From the NCBI RefSeq assembly GCF_003121705.1, contig NZ_PYHR01000002.1:3038001-3102000 (forward strand): 64,000 nt of DNA, read 5' to 3'. The stretch comes from Serinibacter arcticus. GTDB taxonomy: Bacteria > Actinomycetota > Actinomycetes > Actinomycetales > Beutenbergiaceae. The translations under genes were made by a program, and so were the position numbers. Each line of letters starts with the position of its first letter. The first letter of the stretch is position 1. The notes below the pieces were generated by a model that was given only the letters and a program-made list of their open reading frames with translations, was not told where the DNA came from and made no database searches. This document shows positions 17,289 through 25,131 of the stretch, piece after piece.

Positions 17289-17331
17289 ACGGCCCCGGTC
17301 CCCGCCCTCCGAGGCCGGGGACCGGGGCCGT
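17289..17331 (+). terminator. Hairpin terminator after small acidic protein
   Basis: ACGGCCCCGGTCCCCG (17289-17304) pairs perfectly with CGGGGACCGGGGCCGT (17316-17331), loop 11 nt. A 16-bp GC stem. Confidence 0.85.
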
Positions 17332-17386
17332 CGTCGCGATCGCTGGTCCCCAGGACGGGCGTCACCGCCTCGCCTAGGGTGGGGAG

Positions 17387-18649
17387 GTGCCGCCCGATCC
17401 CGTTGTCGCGACGATCCCCAGCGGCGGCGACCCGGTCCACCCCGGATCCTCGCCCGCGCGCACCGCAGCCCCCTGGCGACGTCTCGCGTGGCTCACCCTG
17501 CCCGTCCTCACCGCCGCGGCGGTCCTGCTCGCCGACGCCCTTCGCACGTGGGCGGCCGGCTCCCTCGTCGCTGCGTCCTGGCACAGCCTCGATCCGTGGT
17601 TGCCGACCGTGCTGCCGGCGCGGGTGGGTTGGGCCGTGGCGCCGTGGCCGGCCCTGCTGACGACGGCGACCCTCGCCACCGTCGTCCTCGTCACCGCGGC
17701 GCTCGCGCTCGTCGTGCTCCGGGCCGTGGCCGAGCGCCGTCGCGTCCTCCGGTTCCTCCTGCTGTGGCTCGCCGCCGTGGTGGGCGGCGTGGTGGCGGTC
17801 GGGGCGACGCAGCTCGGGGACGTGCTGCACGTCATCGACCTGTTCGGCGGGCGAGGCGGGTCGTGGATACGGACCTTCACGCTCCCGGCGCTCGTCGCGG
17901 CGGTGCGGTGGGGACTGGTCTGGGGGCTCGTCCCGGCGCTGCTGACGACGCTGCTGGTTCCGGCGCGGGTGCCGCCCGACGTTCTCGGGCCGTGGTCGAG
18001 GCGGGCGCCCGTGCTGCTCCTGCTCGCCGCCGTGGTCGCCGGGCTCTGGCTGACGAGCACGGCGCGTTCCGCGAGCGTCTCGACCATGACGGAGGTGGCC
18101 ACCCCCGAGCCCACCGCCGACCCCGGGCCCAGCGATCCGCCGCCCACGGTCGCGCCGGGCGACGGGTCCGCAGCGGCGAACGCTCTCCCCGGTCGCTGCG
18201 ACGAGGCCGACCTCGTCACCACCGCCGCGCACACCGATGCCGCGACGGGGAGGCGGTTCGGCGTCGCGACGACGACCAACACGGGAGACGCCACGTGCTT
18301 GGTGGTCGGACTGCCCGACCTCGCGTTCGCGGACGAGGACGGCGACGCCGTCGTCCCGGTGGTCGAGCCGTGGGGCGGGTTCTCCGACGGCGGCGTCCCC
18401 GGCGACGGCGTGCTCGAGCAGGTCGACCTCGGCGTCCCGGTGACGCTCGAGCCCGGAGCGAGCGCGACGGCGGAGCTCACCTGGCGGGGGAGCGGCGCCG
18501 GTGCGATCACGGTCGAGAAGGTGCTGGTCGCGCCTTGGCCGGGCGCACAGCGCACGGTCGTCGACGAGTGGATGGACCTGGAGACGGGCGCGATCCTCGG
18601 CGTCGCCCCGTGGCGCGCCGCGCCCGACCCTGCCTCCGCCGTCGACTGA
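17387..18649 (+). CDS. Membrane protein with DUF4232-like extracellular domain
   Basis: A 420-residue protein. Residues 1-30 are cytoplasmic; about six hydrophobic helices follow (about 32-52, 68-82, 85-110, 118-140, 162-190, 203-222). After a Pro/Thr linker (about 225-265), an extracellular domain of about 150 residues has RCDEADLVTTAAHTD and GDATCLVVGLPDLAFADEDG. The Cys pair and spacing resemble DUF4232, a common actinobacterial surface module of unknown role. GTG 17387 lies 6 nt after a TAGGGT box, so a leaderless transcript is likely (GGGGAG directly before the GTG is too close for a ribosome site). The stop overlaps the first unit of a 22-bp tandem array. Confidence 0.8.
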   Translation: MPPDPVVATIPSGGDPVHPGSSPARTAAPWRRLAWLTLPVLTAAAVLLADALRTWAAGSLVAASWHSLDPWLPTVLPARVGWAVAPWPALLTTATLATVVLVTAALALVVLRAVAERRRVLRFLLLWLAAVVGGVVAVGATQLGDVLHVIDLFGGRGGSWIRTFTLPALVAAVRWGLVWGLVPALLTTLLVPARVPPDVLGPWSRRAPVLLLLAAVVAGLWLTSTARSASVSTMTEVATPEPTADPGPSDPPPTVAPGDGSAAANALPGRCDEADLVTTAAHTDAATGRRFGVATTTNTGDATCLVVGLPDLAFADEDGDAVVPVVEPWGGFSDGGVPGDGVLEQVDLGVPVTLEPGASATAELTWRGSGAGAITVEKVLVAPWPGAQRTVVDEWMDLETGAILGVAPWRAAPDPASAVD

Positions 18650-18714
18650 CCACCGGCGAGGGGCTTACGCACCACCGGCGAGGGGGTTGCGCACCACCGG
18701 CGAGGGGTTTCCGG
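18649..18714 (-). repeat. 22-bp-period tandem array 2 (3 units)
   Basis: Three 22-bp units (18649-18670, 18671-18692, 18693-18714) of ACCACCGGCGAGGGGCTTAC type. The first contains the last base of the preceding TGA, and the last ends 5 bp before the TetR stop. Read on the minus strand, the unit matches array 3 (GTGCGCAAGCCCCTCGCCGG). It separates two convergent genes. Confidence 0.8.
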
Positions 18715-18719
18715 CGCCC

Positions 18720-19307
18720 TCAGCCCCGCACGACCGCCAGCGCGCCCTCGGCGGCGTCGCGGAACGCGACCTCCAGCGAGGTCCACGCCTCATCGGGCGA
18801 CGGCGCCGTCGCCACGATCCCGAACGCCATCCGCCACGCGAGCAGCACCCCTGAGACGTCGAGCTGATCCGTGACCGCCCCGGCGGCCTGCGCCCGCTCC
18901 AGCGCGGAGGCGAGCGCGACGCGGAGGCGCGTCTCGCCGTCGTACTCCGAGCGCGCGAGCCGCGCCTCGAGCATCATCTCCACGAACGCGGCCTCGCGGA
19001 CCGTCTGCTCCAGGAGCAGGTTCCACAGTCGCCCGAAGGTCGACGGTGACGGGTCGCCGGCGAGCGTCTCGAAGGTCGCGAGGTTGTCCTCGAAGGCGGC
19101 GAACGCGAGGCCGAGGCGGTGGGGGAAGTGCCGGTACAGCACGCCCTGGCCGACTCCGGCCTCCTTCGCGATCGCGTTGAGCGGCACGTGGAAGCCACGC
19201 TCGGCGAACAGCCGGCGGGCCGCCTCGAGGATCGCGCTCCGATTCTCGACGGCGGCGGCCGGGCCCCGGTTGGGGACCCTGTTGACGGGCGAGGCGGAGG
19301 TGGGCAC
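18720..19307 (-). CDS. TetR family repressor
   Basis: A 195-residue regulator. The N-terminal HTH (about residues 25-70) has AILEAARRLFAERGFHVPLN and AIAKEAGVGQGVLYRHFPHR, and the ligand/dimerisation domain is helical. It is divergent from the KstD-like flavoprotein with only 52 bp between them. A perfect 7-4-7 palindrome (CCGGACA-CCGA-TGTCCGG) in that gap is the obvious operator, so it most likely represses both itself and the oxidoreductase. GTG start at 19307 (MPTSASPVNR). The inducer may be the flavoprotein substrate or a related hydrophobic compound (inference). Confidence 0.92.
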   Translation of the reverse strand: MPTSASPVNRVPNRGPAAAVENRSAILEAARRLFAERGFHVPLNAIAKEAGVGQGVLYRHFPHRLGLAFAAFEDNLATFETLAGDPSPSTFGRLWNLLLEQTVREAAFVEMMLEARLARSEYDGETRLRVALASALERAQAAGAVTDQLDVSGVLLAWRMAFGIVATAPSPDEAWTSLEVAFRDAAEGALAVVRG

Positions 19308-19322
19308 GATGTGATCCTAGAT

Positions 19323-19340
19323 CCGGACACCGATGTCCGG
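19323..19340. promoter_or_regulatory. TetR operator palindrome
   Basis: CCGGACA (19323-19329), spacer CCGA, TGTCCGG (19334-19340): perfect dyad in the 52-bp divergent gap between the TetR and flavoprotein genes. Confidence 0.75.
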
Positions 19341-19359
19341 TTGAGTCGAGGGAGTTGCG

Positions 19360-21000
19360 ATGAGCACCGAGGACCACACCTACGACGTCGTGGTGGTGGG
19401 CTCGGGCAGCGCCGGGTTCGCGACCGCCATGGGCGCGGTCGACGAGGGCCTGTCCGTCCTGATCGTCGAGTCCACCGACAAGTGGGGCGGGAGCACGGCG
19501 ATGTCCGGCGGCGGGATGTGGCTCCCGAACAACCCGCTCATGCGTCGCGACGACGTCGGCGACTCCCGCGAGGAGGCGCTCACCTACCTGGAGGCGACCG
19601 TGGGGGAGACCGGCGCCGCCACCTCGCGGGCGCGCAAGGAGGCGTTCGTCGACGGCGTGGACGACTTCGTCACGACGGCGGAGCGGTTCGGCGTGGTCTT
19701 CGCCCGCGCCACCGACTACCCCGACTACTACCCGGAGCTGCCGGGCGGGAAGATCGGTCGCTCGATCGAGGTGAAGCCGCTCGACTCCAAGATCCTCGGC
19801 GACCGGTGGAACACGCTGCGCGGCGCGATCCCGCTGCCGGCGATGACCAACGACGTCTGGCTGCTCGGACGCGCGTGGTCGACGGTCTCCGGCATGGTGC
19901 GCGGTGCGCAGGTCGTGGGTCGCATCGCGGGCGGGCTCGTCACCGGCAAGCGGCTCGTCGGCATCGGAAACGCGTGGGCGGCGGCGTTCTGCAAGGCCGT
20001 CGTGATCGATCGCGGGGTGCCGCTCTGGTTGAACGCGCCGCTCGAGGAGCTCGTGGTCGAGGACGGTCGCGTCGTCGGCATCCGGGTGGAGCACCAGGGC
20101 CGGAGCGTCACTGTCCGGGCGACGCGCGGCGTCATGATCGCCGGCGGCGGCTTCGAGTCGAACCCCGACCTGCGGCAGAAGCACCACGGGATCGACGGGG
20201 CGCCGTCGGGCAACCCGGGCAACGTCGGGGTGCCGATCGCGGTCGCGCAGGAGGCGGGCGCCGCCGTCGAGCTGATGGACGACGCCTGGTGGGGCGGCTC
20301 GGTCGCCGCACCGCCCGGGGGCCACCCGTCCTTCATCGTGGGGGAGCGGTCGATGCCGTTCTCGATCATGGTCGACTCGACCGGGAAGCGGTTCGCCAAC
20401 GAGTCGGAGTCCTACGTCGACCTGGGCCACCACATGCTCGAGAACGACGAGGGCCGCGGGCCGTACTGGTTGATCCTGGACGCTCGCTACGCGCTCCGGT
20501 ACTTCCGCACCTTCGCGATGGACCCGCGCGCCACGAAGGCGATGAAGGAGTCGGGGATCCAGGTCTCCGCGCGGACGCTCGAGGAGCTCGCCGGGAAGAT
20601 CGAGGTCGACCCGACCACCTTCCGCCGCACGATCGCGCGCTTCAACGGCTTCGCGCGCTCCGGCGTCGACGGCGACTTCGGCCGCGGCAACTCCGCCTAC
20701 GACCGCTACTACGGCGACCCGACCGTGCACCCGAACAACAACCTCGGGCCGATCGAGCGCGGCCCGTTCACCGCCTACCGCGTGGTGCTCGGCGACCTCG
20801 GCACGAAGGGCGGCGTGGTGACGGACGCCGACGGTCGCGCGCTGCGCGAGGACGGTTCGGTGATCGATGGCCTGTTCGCGGCCGGCAACAGCTCGGCGTC
20901 GGTGATGGGGCGGACCTACCCCGGTCCGGGGTCGACGATCGGACCGGCCGCGGTCTTCGGGCTGCGGGCCGCGCGGTTCATGGCGCGCCACGGGGGCTGA
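19360..21000 (+). CDS. FAD-dependent oxidoreductase, 3-ketosteroid delta-1-dehydrogenase-like
   Basis: A 546-residue cytosolic flavoprotein of the FAD_binding_2/KstD group. The Rossmann motif is VVVVGSGSAGFATAMGAVDE (about residues 10-29), with STDKWGGSTAMSGGGMW following. The C-terminal FAD and active-site region shows YDRYYGDPTVHPN, DLGTKGGVVTDADGRA and LFAAGNSSASVMGRTYPGPG. Length and motifs fit KstD/3-oxosteroid dehydrogenases, which insert a 1,2 double bond into ring A. No other steroid genes are nearby, so the physiological substrate is uncertain. A TetR repressor is divergent across one palindrome. 22-bp tandem arrays lie beyond both ends of the pair. Confidence 0.88.
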   Translation: MSTEDHTYDVVVVGSGSAGFATAMGAVDEGLSVLIVESTDKWGGSTAMSGGGMWLPNNPLMRRDDVGDSREEALTYLEATVGETGAATSRARKEAFVDGVDDFVTTAERFGVVFARATDYPDYYPELPGGKIGRSIEVKPLDSKILGDRWNTLRGAIPLPAMTNDVWLLGRAWSTVSGMVRGAQVVGRIAGGLVTGKRLVGIGNAWAAAFCKAVVIDRGVPLWLNAPLEELVVEDGRVVGIRVEHQGRSVTVRATRGVMIAGGGFESNPDLRQKHHGIDGAPSGNPGNVGVPIAVAQEAGAAVELMDDAWWGGSVAAPPGGHPSFIVGERSMPFSIMVDSTGKRFANESESYVDLGHHMLENDEGRGPYWLILDARYALRYFRTFAMDPRATKAMKESGIQVSARTLEELAGKIEVDPTTFRRTIARFNGFARSGVDGDFGRGNSAYDRYYGDPTVHPNNNLGPIERGPFTAYRVVLGDLGTKGGVVTDADGRALREDGSVIDGLFAAGNSSASVMGRTYPGPGSTIGPAAVFGLRAARFMARHGG

Positions 21001-21016
21001 CGACGGCGGGGGGCGG

Positions 21017-21082
21017 GGTGTGCGCAAGCCCCTCGCGGGTGGTGCAGAAGCCCCCCGCGGGGTGTGCGCAAGCCCCTCGTCG
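21017..21082 (+). repeat. 22-bp-period tandem array 3 (3 units)
   Basis: Units at 21017-21038, 21039-21060 and 21061-21082, consensus GTGCGCAAGCCCCTCGCGG, each exactly 22 bp. It lies between the convergent flavoprotein and GNAT-like genes. Sequence-related to array 2, in the opposite orientation. Confidence 0.8.
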
Positions 21083-21093
21083 GTGGGGGCGGC

Positions 21094-21648
21094 CTACGTG
21101 AACGTCGCCGCGTAGTACGTCTGGACGTCGATCTCCTGGGCGGTGAGGTCGGTGACCCGTCGCGCCCGCTCGAACAGGTGGGCCGCGAACCGCCGCGAGG
21201 TGTCGTTGAAGTGGGAGACGTCGTAGCCCACCGTCACCCGGTTCTCCCGCAGCAGGTCGATGAGGGTGTCGAGCATGTCCACGAACGCCGACGTCCGGCG
21301 GGCCGCGGGGTGGGCCAGCGTGTAGCCGACGTACCAGAGCGCGTCGCGCTCGAGCGCCTCGCGGTATCGCTCCCGGTAGAACGCCGGGCTGATCCAGGCG
21401 ACGGCATCGAGGTCGGTCGCCACGGTCGTCATGGCGACCGCGTTGCCGTCGAGATCGCTCGCGAGGAGCTTGAGGATCCGCGGGTCGGCCATCTCCTCGG
21501 CGAACTCCTGCCGCTCCAGCAGGTGCCGCGCGGCCGCCCGCGTCTTCATCGGGGTGAAGGCAGCCTCGTAGACGGGCCACCACTCGTCGATCTCGGACGG
21601 CCCCAGCGTGCGCACCGAGGTGATGCGGGTGGGGATCGTCGTCGTCAT
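21094..21648 (-). CDS. GNAT-like protein coupled to arginine decarboxylase
   Basis: A 184-residue soluble protein. Predicted alternating helix/strand order and the segment LWYVGYTLAHPAARRTSAFV followed by a helix resemble a GCN5-related N-acyltransferase, but the acetyl-CoA loop (Q/RxxGxG/A) is not clear, so assignment is tentative. Its ATG (21648) overlaps the stop of the pyruvoyl-dependent arginine decarboxylase by 4 nt, indicating a common step. Acylation of agmatine or a derived polyamine would be consistent (inference). A paired Asp/His-rich segment (GYDVSHFNDTSRRF) is notable. Ends next to a 22-bp tandem array. Confidence 0.65.
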   Translation of the reverse strand: MTTTIPTRITSVRTLGPSEIDEWWPVYEAAFTPMKTRAAARHLLERQEFAEEMADPRILKLLASDLDGNAVAMTTVATDLDAVAWISPAFYRERYREALERDALWYVGYTLAHPAARRTSAFVDMLDTLIDLLRENRVTVGYDVSHFNDTSRRFAAHLFERARRVTDLTAQEIDVQTYYAATFT

Positions 21649-22147
21649 GACCAGCCCTGGGTCCGGTAGGACGCGATGACCAGCGCGCACACGGGCTCGG
21701 TCTCGCACGTCGCGCTCGTGACGAGGCGTCCGGCGGGCTGGTAGCCGCCCCCGCGCCCGATGATCAGGTCGTCGAGGCTGACCTGGAGGTCCCGCTCGAC
21801 CTGGTCGCGCGAGGGCCCCTCGTGCTCGACGAACAGCCCGGCTCCGGAGCCGTCGTCGGCCAGTGCCCACGCGACGCCCGCCCAGGCCTCGTGCAGCGGG
21901 AGCTCGGCGTGCGCCTCCGCGTAGACGCAGAACAGGAGGTCGCCGTGACCGCCGGCGATCTGCTCGGTGCCCGGGACCACCGTGACCCGTGCACCCGGGG
22001 GATGACGGAGCTCAGACGGACGAGGTTGAAGTCCGCCGTGCCGGCCTCGCGGAGGGCGGCGTCGAAAGCACTCAGAGGTGTACGACCGGAGCCGGAGCCC
22101 GCGCTGACCGAGATGAGAGGGGTGGGTGGGGGCGGGTCGCTGTGCAC
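21645..22147 (-). pseudogene. Pyruvoyl-dependent arginine decarboxylase, single-base frameshift
   Basis: PvlArgDC converts arginine to agmatine using a pyruvoyl group made by self-cleavage. The first frame gives LISVSAGSGSGRTPLSAFDA and FNLVRLSSVIP, which contains the Ser-Ser processing site, then breaks. The next frame continues VTVVPGTEQIAGGHGDLLFC to SDDLIIGRGG-like family sequence and the true stop. Adding one C to the run at 21997-22001 (five G on the plus strand) restores PPGARVTVVPG and an enzyme of about 167 residues, the normal family size. GTG 22147 is preceded by TAGTAT at 7 nt (leaderless). Either a sequencing error or a recent inactivation. The downstream overlapping GNAT-like gene is intact. 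Confidence 0.75.
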
Positions 22148-22179
22148 GCTTTCGATACTAGGCTCCGGGCCCGAATCTC

Positions 22180-24303
22180 TCACCTCGACCTCACGTGAAA
22201 CTCACGCGTCTGCGACGACGAGTCCGACGCCGCGTCCGCCGTCGGAAGCGTGAACCGGAAGGTGGAGCCGACCCCTGGGCTCGACTCCGCCCAGATGCGG
22301 CCGCCGTGCCGCCCGACGATCCCGCGGGATATCGCCAGCCCGAGCCCCGTCCCGCCCTTCTCGCGGGCGTCGGAGGAGTCGACCTGCTCGAAGCGACCGA
22401 AGATCGCCTCGAGCTGTCCGGCGGGGATGCCCCGGCCGGTGTCGGCGACGGCGATCTCGGCGAACGTGCCGGTCGTGGTCCCGGACACCGTGATGTGGCC
22501 GCCGGACTCCGTGAACTTGACCGCGTTGCCGAGCAGGTTGACGAGCGTCTGCACGATGCGGTCGGCGTCGGCGCGCACGGTCCCCGGCGCGTCGCGGACA
22601 TCGACGGTGACCCCCGCCTGCGCCGCCAGCGTCTCGATCTGCTCGACGGCGATCCGCACGAGCTCGTCGACCCGCACGTCGACGAGGTTGAGGGGATCGC
22701 TGCCGCTGCTCAGGCGCTCCACCTCGAGGATGTCGTTGATCAGCCGGGTCAGTCGGTCGACGCTGCTTCCCGCGATCGCCAGGAGCCGCCGCGCCTCGGG
22801 GCTGATCACGCCGGTCGCGCCGCCCTCGACGAGCCCGATCGAGCCCTTGATGGAGGTCAGCGGGGTGCGCAGCTCGTGGCTGATGACGGCGATGAACTCG
22901 TTCTTGAGGCGCTCGACCTCACGCCGCTGCGCCACGTCACGGAAGACGACGACGGCACCGGTGACCTCGCCGTCGTCGAGCACGGGACTGGCCGTCACCT
23001 CCACGGGCACGGCTTTGCCGTCCGCCCGGCGGTAGACGTCCTCCTCGGAGTTCACGGTGACGCCCTTGGTGATCGCCTCCGAGATGTAGCAGCCCTCGTA
23101 GGGGAAGGGGGTGTCGTCGTCGCGGAACGCGTGGAGGTGGTCGTGGGCGTGGACCCCGACGAGGTCCTCGGCCCAGTACCCGAGGGTCCGCGCTCCGGCC
23201 GGGTTGACGAAGGTGACGACGCCGTTGCGGTCGACGCCGTAGATGCCCTCGCCCACCGAGGAGAGCGTCAGCTCGGTGGTGTGGGTGGCGGCGGCGAGCT
23301 CGGCCGTGCGCTCGATGACCCGCTTCTCGAGGGTGCGCCGCAGCCGCTCGTTCGCTGCGACGAGCGCGATCTGCCGGGCGGCCACGGCGGTGATGACCAG
23401 GAACCAGAGGGAGACGGCGAGCGTCGGGACCTGCGCGAGACTGCCCTGGACCTGGAAGACGGCGGCGCCGATGAACAGCGCGAACGTCACCACCGTCCCC
23501 ACGACGGGGGAGCCCTCGCGCACCTCCCCGTCGTCGTCGCCGCAGCTTCCGCCGGAGCCGGCCGGGTGGCACGCGGCGACACCGCCGAGCGCATAGCCGA
23601 CGACCCAGCCGAGGTCCGCCAGGGTGCCGAACTGGAAGCCGCTGGTCGAGTCGACGACGGCGTAGGCGAGGTCGGCGACCGCGTACATCGTGAAGCTGAT
23701 GCCCACCAGGGCGAGGGGGGTGCGGTCGGATCCCACGCTCCGGAGGATGAGGAGCACCGCGAGCGTCGCGAGCACGGCGTCGACGATGGGGAGCGAGAGG
23801 GAGGCGACCCGACCGATGTCGAGGCCGTCCGAGCCGACTCCGAAGCCGAGCTCGGGGAAGACCACGAGCGCCGAGACGAAGAGGACCGAGCCGCCCACCA
23901 CGATCCCGTCGAGGATCGCCCGGACGAGCTCCGCCCGCCGCAGCGCGCGCGTCGGGAAGGACAGCAGTGCGGCAATCCCCGTGAGGAGGGCGATCAGGAG
24001 GACGACGTCGTCGAGGCCGGCGGTGTCGGTCAGGGCCGCGAGCGCGTTGCCGAAGAGGCCGACGAAGCCGGCAGCGGCGAACAGCGACCAGGCCTGGCGT
24101 CGGCGCCCAGCGCTGCGACGGGCACGCCACCAGCACAGGAGCGAGGAGACGAACGCCGTCGCCATGATGGCGACCTGCGAGACGAGGGCGCGGGTCTCCT
24201 GCTCGAGACCGGAGGCGAGCACGACGACGAGGACCAGCACCCACGCGACCGCGACGACCGTCGCGATCGTCAGCGACCCCTTCAGACTTCGTGTGGTTCT
24301 CAC
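22180..24303 (-). CDS. Membrane PAS sensor histidine kinase
   Basis: A 707-residue kinase. About nine or ten N-terminal membrane segments (to about residue 320) form a possible integral sensor. They are followed by a coiled linker (NERLRRTLEKRVIERTAELA), a PAS domain (LSSVGEGIYGVDRNGVVTFV), HisKA with phospho-acceptor FIAVISHELRTPLTSIKGS, and HATPase_c with N-box LGNAVKF, G1 VADTGRGIP and G2 GGTGLGLAIS. The start is set at GTG 24303 because TACTCT lies 6 nt upstream; the longer frame to 24351 would place that promoter inside the gene. The receiver and phosphotransfer partners are encoded separately by the divergent 24415 and 24832 genes, suggesting a split phosphorelay. The signal is unknown. 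Confidence 0.9.
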   Translation of the reverse strand: MRTTRSLKGSLTIATVVAVAWVLVLVVVLASGLEQETRALVSQVAIMATAFVSSLLCWWRARRSAGRRRQAWSLFAAAGFVGLFGNALAALTDTAGLDDVVLLIALLTGIAALLSFPTRALRRAELVRAILDGIVVGGSVLFVSALVVFPELGFGVGSDGLDIGRVASLSLPIVDAVLATLAVLLILRSVGSDRTPLALVGISFTMYAVADLAYAVVDSTSGFQFGTLADLGWVVGYALGGVAACHPAGSGGSCGDDDGEVREGSPVVGTVVTFALFIGAAVFQVQGSLAQVPTLAVSLWFLVITAVAARQIALVAANERLRRTLEKRVIERTAELAAATHTTELTLSSVGEGIYGVDRNGVVTFVNPAGARTLGYWAEDLVGVHAHDHLHAFRDDDTPFPYEGCYISEAITKGVTVNSEEDVYRRADGKAVPVEVTASPVLDDGEVTGAVVVFRDVAQRREVERLKNEFIAVISHELRTPLTSIKGSIGLVEGGATGVISPEARRLLAIAGSSVDRLTRLINDILEVERLSSGSDPLNLVDVRVDELVRIAVEQIETLAAQAGVTVDVRDAPGTVRADADRIVQTLVNLLGNAVKFTESGGHITVSGTTTGTFAEIAVADTGRGIPAGQLEAIFGRFEQVDSSDAREKGGTGLGLAISRGIVGRHGGRIWAESSPGVGSTFRFTLPTADAASDSSSQTREFHVRSR

Positions 24304-24304
24304 G

Positions 24305-24325
24305 TTTCGAGAGTAGTTCTCGAAA
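24305..24325 (-). promoter_or_regulatory. Palindrome over kinase -10 element
   Basis: TTTCGAGA (24305-24312) and TCTCGAAA (24318-24325) form a perfect 8-5-8 dyad. On the minus strand it includes TACTCT, which lies 6 nt before GTG 24303. A repressor at this site would block the kinase promoter directly (inference). Confidence 0.5.
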
Positions 24326-24414
24326 GCGTTTACGTCGCGAGATGCCGACACCCCCCTGTCGGGTCTAGCGTTGTCTCGTCAACGTCCGGGGGACGAGGGT
24401 GGAAGGGATACGCC

Positions 24415-24810
24415 ATGACCGTCTCACCGGGCCACGTGCTGGTCGTCGACGACGACGACTCGATACGCGAGGTCTCGACGCTCGCCCTGCAGCTGGTCGG
24501 CGGCTGGCAGGTCACGACCGCGTCGGACGGCCTGTCCGCGCTCGCCCTCGCCGCCGAGAACCAGCCGGACGTCATCCTGCTCGACGTCATGATGCCCGGT
24601 ATCGACGGACTCGAGACGCTCGCGCGACTGCGTTCCGAGCCCACGACCTCCGGCATCCCCGTGGTGCTCATGACGGCGAAAGCCTCCACCGGGGACGAGG
24701 CCGAGTGGCGCGGGCTGGGGGTGCTGGGAGTCATCGCGAAGCCGTTCGACCCCATGACGCTCGGCGCACGACTCCGGGACGCCCTCGAGAAGCCGTCGAG
24801 CCTTGGTTAA
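24415..24810 (+). CDS. Single-domain response regulator (CheY-like)
   Basis: A 131-residue receiver domain with no output domain. Acidic pocket VVDDDD near residue 13, phospho-acceptor Asp in VILLDVMMPGIDGLE (about residue 57), Thr of LMTAKA and Lys of IAKPFDP are all present. Divergent from the histidine kinase and followed 21 bp later by an Hpt gene, so it probably carries phosphate between the two or acts on a protein partner. Shine-Dalgarno GGAAGGG precedes ATG 24415. Its TAA stop is embedded in an AT-rich direct repeat that probably belongs to the Hpt gene promoter. Confidence 0.92.
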   Translation: MTVSPGHVLVVDDDDSIREVSTLALQLVGGWQVTTASDGLSALALAAENQPDVILLDVMMPGIDGLETLARLRSEPTTSGIPVVLMTAKASTGDEAEWRGLGVLGVIAKPFDPMTLGARLRDALEKPSSLG

Positions 24811-24827
24811 CTTTACGTTAGTTTACG
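24807..24827 (+). promoter_or_regulatory. AT-rich direct repeat before Hpt gene
   Basis: TTAACTTTACG (24807-24817) and TTAGTTTACG (24818-24827) are adjacent direct repeats with 10-11 bp phasing, just before ATG 24832 and overlapping the upstream stop. The composition is exceptional for this region and suggests a regulator site or extended promoter. Confidence 0.45.
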
Positions 24828-24831
24828 ACCT

Positions 24832-25131
24832 ATGAGTACGGCCGGCCCCGACGAGGACGCGCAGTTCGCGGAGATCGCCGCGCGCGCCCACGAGCGCAAT
24901 CGTGACCGCGCGACCCGCCTGCTCGAGATCGTCGCGGGGCCTGTGCCCCTGCTGCCGGGCGACCGGCGAGAGGCGCGGCTGCTGGCCCACACGGTGGCCG
25001 GGTCGGCCGGGACCTTCGGCAAGGACGAGGCCTCCGTCGTCGCGCGCAGAGTCGTGCGCGCGGTGGACGACGGCGCCGAGTCGGACGAGCTTCGCACGCT
25101 GGTCGAGGAGCTGCTGAGCGCGCTGGCGTGA
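24832..25131 (+). CDS. Hpt domain phosphotransfer protein
   Basis: A 99-residue helical protein with the histidine-phosphotransfer signature RLLAHTVAGSAGTFGKDEAS (about residues 48-67); the His in AHTVAGSAG is the phospho-acceptor. Free Hpt proteins shuttle phosphate between receivers in multistep phosphorelays. With the neighbouring kinase (no receiver) and stand-alone receiver, it completes a relay lacking only a terminal output regulator in this window. The giant adhesin gene follows after about 390 bp, which makes surface attachment a candidate output (inference). The stop is overlapped by the first unit of a 22-bp tandem array. Confidence 0.85.
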   Translation: MSTAGPDEDAQFAEIAARAHERNRDRATRLLEIVAGPVPLLPGDRREARLLAHTVAGSAGTFGKDEASVVARRVVRAVDDGAESDELRTLVEELLSALA

